Positions 8,846 to 12,947 of a DNA stretch of 12,947 nucleotides are shown piece by piece. The notes beneath the pieces are model-generated. The model searched no databases. It was not told where the DNA came from and was given only the letters and a program-made list of their open reading frames with translations. The stretch's first letter is position 1; each line of letters begins with the position of its first letter. Location: the NCBI GenBank assembly GCA_001430745.1, contig KQ482032.1, positions 692,447 to 705,393 of the forward strand. Direction: 5' to 3'. The DNA is from Auxenochlorella pyrenoidosa. Taxonomy: Eukaryota; Chlorophyta; Trebouxiophyceae; Chlorellales; Chlorellaceae. The translations under genes were made by a program, and so were the position numbers.

Positions 8846-11800
8846 ATGCAGGCACTCGGTAAGTAACTGGGTCGGCCGGAGCGTGCCCCACTTCAGACTT
8901 TTGCTTTCAAGGGCTCCGCCGAGCTGAGTGTCGCGCTCACGACCACAATCGTATCATGTCCATTTGGGTTGCAGGCTCTCCCGGCTGCCGGCAAGCGCCG
9001 CAGGTCACTGGTGCGGCGGCCAGGCGGTCGCCTGCCCCATTGATGGTTGCGCCGCGGCATCAGATCACAACGCAGCAGTGCAGCTCGCAGCGACGCGGCA
9101 GTAGGCTGCAGGTGCGCGGGAGGAAGCATGCGGCTGCTGCTAGCAAGGATGGCTGCACATGGCCCTTGGTATGGCTTCGATCGGATGCGACGCGCATCTG
9201 AGGGCGGTTGGATGCCCCAGGTCCCGCCTGAGCACACCAGCAGCCGGTGCCAGGTGCCTCCGCCCGCTCTGGGCTCCCTCTGCGTGCCTTCCTCAGCTGG
9301 CTCCCCCACCCCGCTTTTCCATCTGCCTTTCCTCAGGCGGCCGCCCCAGAGGCAGAGAAGGCGCAGGCAGACGTGTATGCATTTGAGCCGCAGCCGCTGG
9401 AGGAGGGCGTGCGCAAGCACATGCTGTCGGTGTTTGTCGCAGATGAGAGCGGCCTGATCAACCGCGTGGCGGTGAGCCGGCCTGCCGCAAATGCCCTGCT
9501 GCATTCCTGCGCCCAGCTGCAGCATGGCTGCCCTCGTGGTTCAGCTGCACTGCCCCTGGACGGAGCGTGGGTTGTGGCGACAGCCCTGCTGGCGCGCCCG
9601 CTGCACTCCCAGGCACTGCTGCCTGTGCTCTGCCACGCCGCCGTGCTACACTGGCCCCACGGCCCAACGCCCGCCTGTCCGCTCTGCAGGGCGTGTTTGC
9701 GCGCCGGGGAGCCAACATCGAGTCCCTGGCCGTGGGCCTGACCGTGGACAAGGCGTTGTTCACAATTGTGGCGACAGGCACCGACGCCACCGTGGCAAAC
9801 CTCTCCAAGCAGATTGCCAAGCTGGTGAACGTGCGGTGAGTGCCACGGTGCAGGCGGGCGGGAGAGGGGGGCAGAGGAGCTGTCTTGCTGCGCGAGCAGC
9901 AGACTGTTGATGCCCCCCTCAGCACACAGCCCAAGCAGGGAGAGGAGCAATCATTGAGGGGTGGCGCCTGTCGCGCCAAGCTGGGAGGGACGGGTTTGCG
10001 CATCTGGGATGGCATATGGGCACCTGTGGATGCGAGCAGCATAGCTGGCCATGGGCTGCATGCCCCCCAGGGTGTGGCGCGACCGTGGTGGCCAGATCTC
10101 TTTTCTGCCTGCTGGCTTGTTTGCTCCTGGCCGCAGGTATGTTGAGGACATTACCGATGCGCCGCATGTTGAGCGTGAGCTGATGCTCATCAAGGCGAGT
10201 CCTGTGGTGTTGCTCGGGCAGTTAGGGCGCAGCAGGGCTCAGCAGGCATGTGGCAGGCTCAGCAAGGCGGCGGCAGAAGCGTTCGCAGCGACATGGCAAG
10301 CCGGCATCTGCGGTGTACCCTGCGCTTGGCAGGGCGTCTGCAGTGCCACCATGCGGCATGCAAAGGCTGCTGCAGCCGACACCAGCATGCCCCGGGGAGC
10401 CAGCGCCACCGGCTGCATTCGCGGCCAATGCAGCCTTGCAGCCATCAATCGATGCTGCTGGCCCGCCACCCGTCCGTGCCACGCTGCACGCGTCGCAGGT
10501 GCACGCGCCCCCCGGGCCCACCCGCACCGAGGTGACCCAGATCGCCGACATCTTCCGCGCGCACGCTGTGGACGTGTCGGACCGCACGCTCACGCTGCAG
10601 GTCACCGGCGACGTCGGCAAGGTGGGTGTGTGGCGCGCCGATGCCAGCCCAGCGTGGGGGGCACGCGCGCGTCTAGTAATGTGGACACCAGCGATGCCAA
10701 CGGCAGGGCAGAGCTTGGCACGGCTTGCACAGGCGACGCCTGCGCATGGGCGACGCCGCTCGGGCATGCCCAAGCGGATCGCCTGTCCCCGCTGCCATGC
10801 GCCTGACAGTCGAGGCGTTGCTGCATGGCCCTGCGCTGCGCCGCCCGCAGATGGAGGCCCTGCGCAAGACCCTGGCCAAGTTTGGCATCGTGGAGCTGGT
10901 GCGCACGGGGCGCATCTCGCTCAAGCGCGGCGAGCGCATGTTCGACACCGGCAGCTGGAACCCGCGGTGGGTGGGCGGGCCGCTTGGCTCAGGGCGGCTG
11001 GGAGGCGCCAGGGGCTGGGAGGCGCCAGCGGCTGGGAGGTGCCAGGGGCGCCCCCCTCCTGGCGCACCCTCGCTGGGCAGGCCGCCGGTTCCACAGGGAG
11101 GTAGGGACGCACACATGCTTGGCAAGGCAGCCAGGCCCAGCAGTGCCTGCCTCTCCCCAGGCCAGCTGGGCAGGGCATGGAGGAGCGTGGCAGACCGGGC
11201 CCCTGGCGTGCGTGCACCTGGCCTCGCCCTCAGCCTTCGGCTGCATGGTCCCCTGGTTCCCTGCGCAGGGCTGCCACGCGGCCGCATGTGGCGGTGGAGC
11301 AGCCGCCCATCCAGTCGGGGGAGGGCGACGTGTATGACGCGGCCAACGTGCTGGATGCGGGTGCGGCCCCGGGCCGCCAAGTGGCAGGACGGCAGAGCGC
11401 GGCTGGGGCGTGCCTGCCTTCTGGCCTCGGCCGCCAGCGTCCGCACTTCCTGCCGGGCATGAAGGAGCAGCGGCAGCAGTAGTGCCCTGCATGCGGTCTC
11501 CTGTTAACCCGAGCCTTGCCCCTGCCCCCCACCCCCCAACCCCCCCACCCCACCCCAGCCTACGACCGCGAGGCGGCGGAGATGCGGGGCGAGCCGTACG
11601 TGCTGTCCATTGAGGTGCAGGACGTGCCCGGCGTGCTCAACCAGGTGCGCGCGCGTGGGGGGCGGGCCTGCGGGCGGGCCGTGCGGATCGCTTCCCCCTT
11701 CGCGGGTTCCCGGGCTGAAACAGGCATGTGCTGGGTGCCACGTGCGTGGGCATATATGCAAGGAGTGGTCATTCCCCCCTGGGGTCCCGGCTCGACTGCG

Positions 11801-12735
11801 CCTGCGCTGCCCTGCCCGGCCATCACCCACCCACCCACCCACCCACCCACCCCACCCCCACCCACACACACACAGGTGACGGGCGTGTTTGCGCGGCGCG
11901 GCTACAACGTGCAGTCGCTGGCGGTGGGCAACAGCGAGCGGGAGGGCATGAGCCGCATCACCATGGTGGTCCCCGCCTCGCACTCGGGCATCTCCAACCT
12001 CATCAAGCAGCTCAACAAGCTGGTGTACGTGGAGAAGGTGGGGCGGCGGGCGGGGGTGCAAGGGCACGAGTGGGGGGGGGGAGGGGGGCGCGGGGGGGGG
12101 CGCAAGGGCTCGGGCGTGCAGCCTGTCCGTCTCACTTGAGCAGGACAAGTGCAAAAGGCACCCTCTCAGCCCGTGTCCCTGCCCGCGCTGCCTGCGCAGG
12201 TGGAGGAGCTGACGCACACGCCGCACGTGTCTCGCGAGCTCATGCTGGTCAAGGTCAACTGCTCCGCGCAGCAGCGCGGGGAGCTTGTCTCGCTGGCCTC
12301 GGTGAGGGCGGGCCGCCGAGCGTGCAGTTCTGGGGCCGGCGCGCATCGTCTGGGTGTTTGCCTTGGGAGCAGTGTGAGGGGGGGGGGGGGTCGAGCTCCC
12401 GGCCCTGCTGGCTATGTTAGCTTTCAGCTCTGCCAGCGTGAACGCTTGGCCCGCAGTTGTGCTGCGGCTAGCCGGGGCAGAGGCGCACATCACTGGCAGG
12501 GCCAGCGGCGCTGCCACCAGGCCTGTGGCCCTTGCACACCGTTGCGCCGGCAAGGGCTGCGCACCCCCTCGCCCCGCCAGCTGACCCGGCCCGCATCCTG
12601 CCGCTGCCTCGCTGCCTGCCCGGGTGCAGATCTTCCGCGCCGCGGTGTGCGACGTGAGCGTCAACACCCTGACCCTGGAGGTGACGGGCAAGGAGGACAA
12701 GATGCTGGCGCTCAAGGAGGTGCTGGAGCCCTACG
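8846..12735 (+). CDS. AHASS: Acetolactate (acetohydroxyacid) synthase regulatory small subunit, plastid-targeted; last exon outside window
   Basis: Regulatory subunit of acetohydroxyacid synthase, the first common enzyme of valine, leucine and isoleucine synthesis. In plants the family activates the catalytic subunit in the plastid and confers feedback inhibition by branched-chain amino acids. Exons: 8846-8858, 8975-9111, 9337-9471, 9690-9835, 10137-10194, 10499-10621, 10851-10966, 11269-11360, 11559-11644, 11876-12037, 12200-12301, 12630-12735; 425 residues are visible and the split codon continues outside. Residues 1-50 are basic, Ala/Ser/Gln-rich and nearly free of acidic residues, as in a transit peptide. 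Half 1: ACT domain about 77-145 ([16 protein letters not shown]), then its C-terminal domain ([16 protein letters not shown], to about 243). Half 2: ACT about 282-357 ([16 protein letters not shown]), then [20 protein letters not shown] and on to LEPYG. The double repeat matches land-plant subunits, not the single-repeat bacterial IlvH. The start ATG has A at -3 and its exon ends in a perfect GTAAGT donor. One intron (10195-10498) appears to be GC-AG. The end of exon 2 is uncertain. Confidence 0.92.
10195..10498 (+). other. Probable GC-AG intron in the AHAS small-subunit gene
   Basis: The exon coding ERELMLIK ends ATCAAG and is followed by GCGAGT, a donor that fits the strong flanking consensus typical of GC introns (AAG|GC-AGT). 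The acceptor is CGTCGCAG before GTGCACGCG. Joining gives LIK-VHAPP, matching the LIKV/LVKV that follows this motif in the family and in the second half of this protein. Nearby GT sites at 10205 or 10208 would also keep frame but would add ASP or ASPV. Confidence 0.7.
10996..11046 (+). repeat. Three-copy 17-bp tandem repeat in an intron
   Basis: Three consecutive 17-bp units of the type ggctgggaggcgccagg occupy 10996-11012, 11013-11029 and 11030-11046, with one change in unit 2 (final base) and one in unit 3 (gcgcc to gtgcc). They lie in the 10967-11268 intron of the AHAS small-subunit gene. A simple minisatellite; no function is visible. Confidence 0.9.
11518..11558 (+). repeat. C-rich acceptor tract, 3' end of intron 11361-11558
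   Basis: C runs of four to seven broken by single A residues lead straight into the CCCCAG acceptor before the exon starting CCTACGACCGC. It serves as the polypyrimidine tract. The opposite strand has the pattern of a G-quadruplex. Confidence 0.65.
11823..11875 (+). repeat. (CCCA)n and (CA)n microsatellite ending in an acceptor site
   Basis: Repeated CCCA units change to CA dinucleotides and end in ACACAG, the acceptor of the exon encoding [11 protein letters not shown]. The microsatellite thus replaces an ordinary polypyrimidine tract. Its length is probably variable between strains. Confidence 0.8.
12072..12100 (+). repeat. Long G runs inside intron 12038-12199
   Basis: G runs of 10, 6 and 9 separated by one to three bases. 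They are on the transcribed (sense) strand of the AHAS small-subunit gene, so the pre-mRNA could form a G-quadruplex. Such runs are also prone to sequencing length errors; being intronic they do not affect the coding frame. Confidence 0.7.
12378..12390 (+). repeat. 13-base G homopolymer in intron 12302-12629
   Basis: An uninterrupted run of 13 G in the intron between the SLAS and IFRAAV exons of the AHAS small-subunit gene. Nothing else was recognised in this 328-nt intron. Confidence 0.8.
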
Positions 12736-12947
12736 GTGGGTCAACAGGCGGCACGGCAGCCGGGCACACACTGGCTCGCTGCGCTGCCGTGGTAGCAAGG
12801 AGCCACCCGCCGCTTGCTGCCTGCACTCATGCTTGCACGCCTGGCGGCCTCGTGGCAAGGCACGCCGATGGCGGCTTGCTCGCTGGCCCTGCTGCGCGCC
12901 TCAAGCGGTGGACAAGCACAGATGCTCTCCTGCATGCCAACCCGGCA

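Noticed and set aside
11504..12715. Long minus-strand open frame (403 codons) across the end of the window
   Set aside because: It is antisense to well-supported AHAS small-subunit exons and to C/G repeat tracts. Its translation is low-complexity Arg/Pro/Gly/His sequence typical of a GC-rich shadow frame.
1..12947. A new defence, mobile or biosynthetic cluster formed by the three genes
   Set aside because: The genes are ordinary eukaryotic genes with unrelated predicted roles, separate promoters and mixed orientation. No linking repeats, transposase or shared motif was found.

Overview
The window looks like nuclear DNA of a GC-rich, intron-dense green alga, most likely a Chlorella-type trebouxiophyte. 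Coding sequence is cut into short exons (about 13 to 570 nt) by introns of roughly 105 to 340 nt with GT(G/A)-AG borders, and the best conserved protein is a plant-type plastid enzyme subunit with a transit peptide. The lineage is an inference from gene style. No bacterial, plasmid, viral, CRISPR or transposon signature was seen.

Three protein genes account for nearly all of the recognisable content. (1) Minus strand, from the left edge to 3226: a papain-family (C1A) cysteine protease precursor with signal peptide, Pro/Arg-rich spacer, I29-like inhibitory propeptide and a catalytic domain with Cys229, His378 and Asn396. Its 3' end lies beyond position 1. (2) Plus strand, 5215-8284: a complete eight-exon gene for a 475-residue multi-pass membrane protein of the DUF1295 / steroid 5-alpha-reductase-like family. 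It ends in an unusual tail of about 170 residues of acidic blocks and Ala/Arg/Lys/Ser-rich sequence. (3) Plus strand, from 8846 past the right edge: the regulatory (small) subunit of acetolactate / acetohydroxyacid synthase, with two ACT plus C-terminal-domain repeats in tandem, as in land-plant small subunits. Its last exon lies outside the window.

Layout: genes 1 and 2 are divergent, separated by about 2 kb (3227-5214) in which no gene could be supported. Genes 2 and 3 are head to tail, separated by 561 nt (8285-8845). The three products act in different places (endomembrane or secreted proteolysis, membrane redox or lipid metabolism, plastid branched-chain amino-acid synthesis), and nothing suggests they form one system. 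All exon joins were deduced by eye from splice sites, reading frame and family conservation, without transcript data.

Points worth a second look: a GC-AG intron in gene 3, displaced intron positions between its two duplicated halves, the charged tail of gene 2, the CGSCY active site and the insertion before the catalytic Cys in gene 1, a 62-bp intronic duplication, and G- or C-homopolymer tracts in several introns. I did not find convincing evidence for a new multi-gene system.
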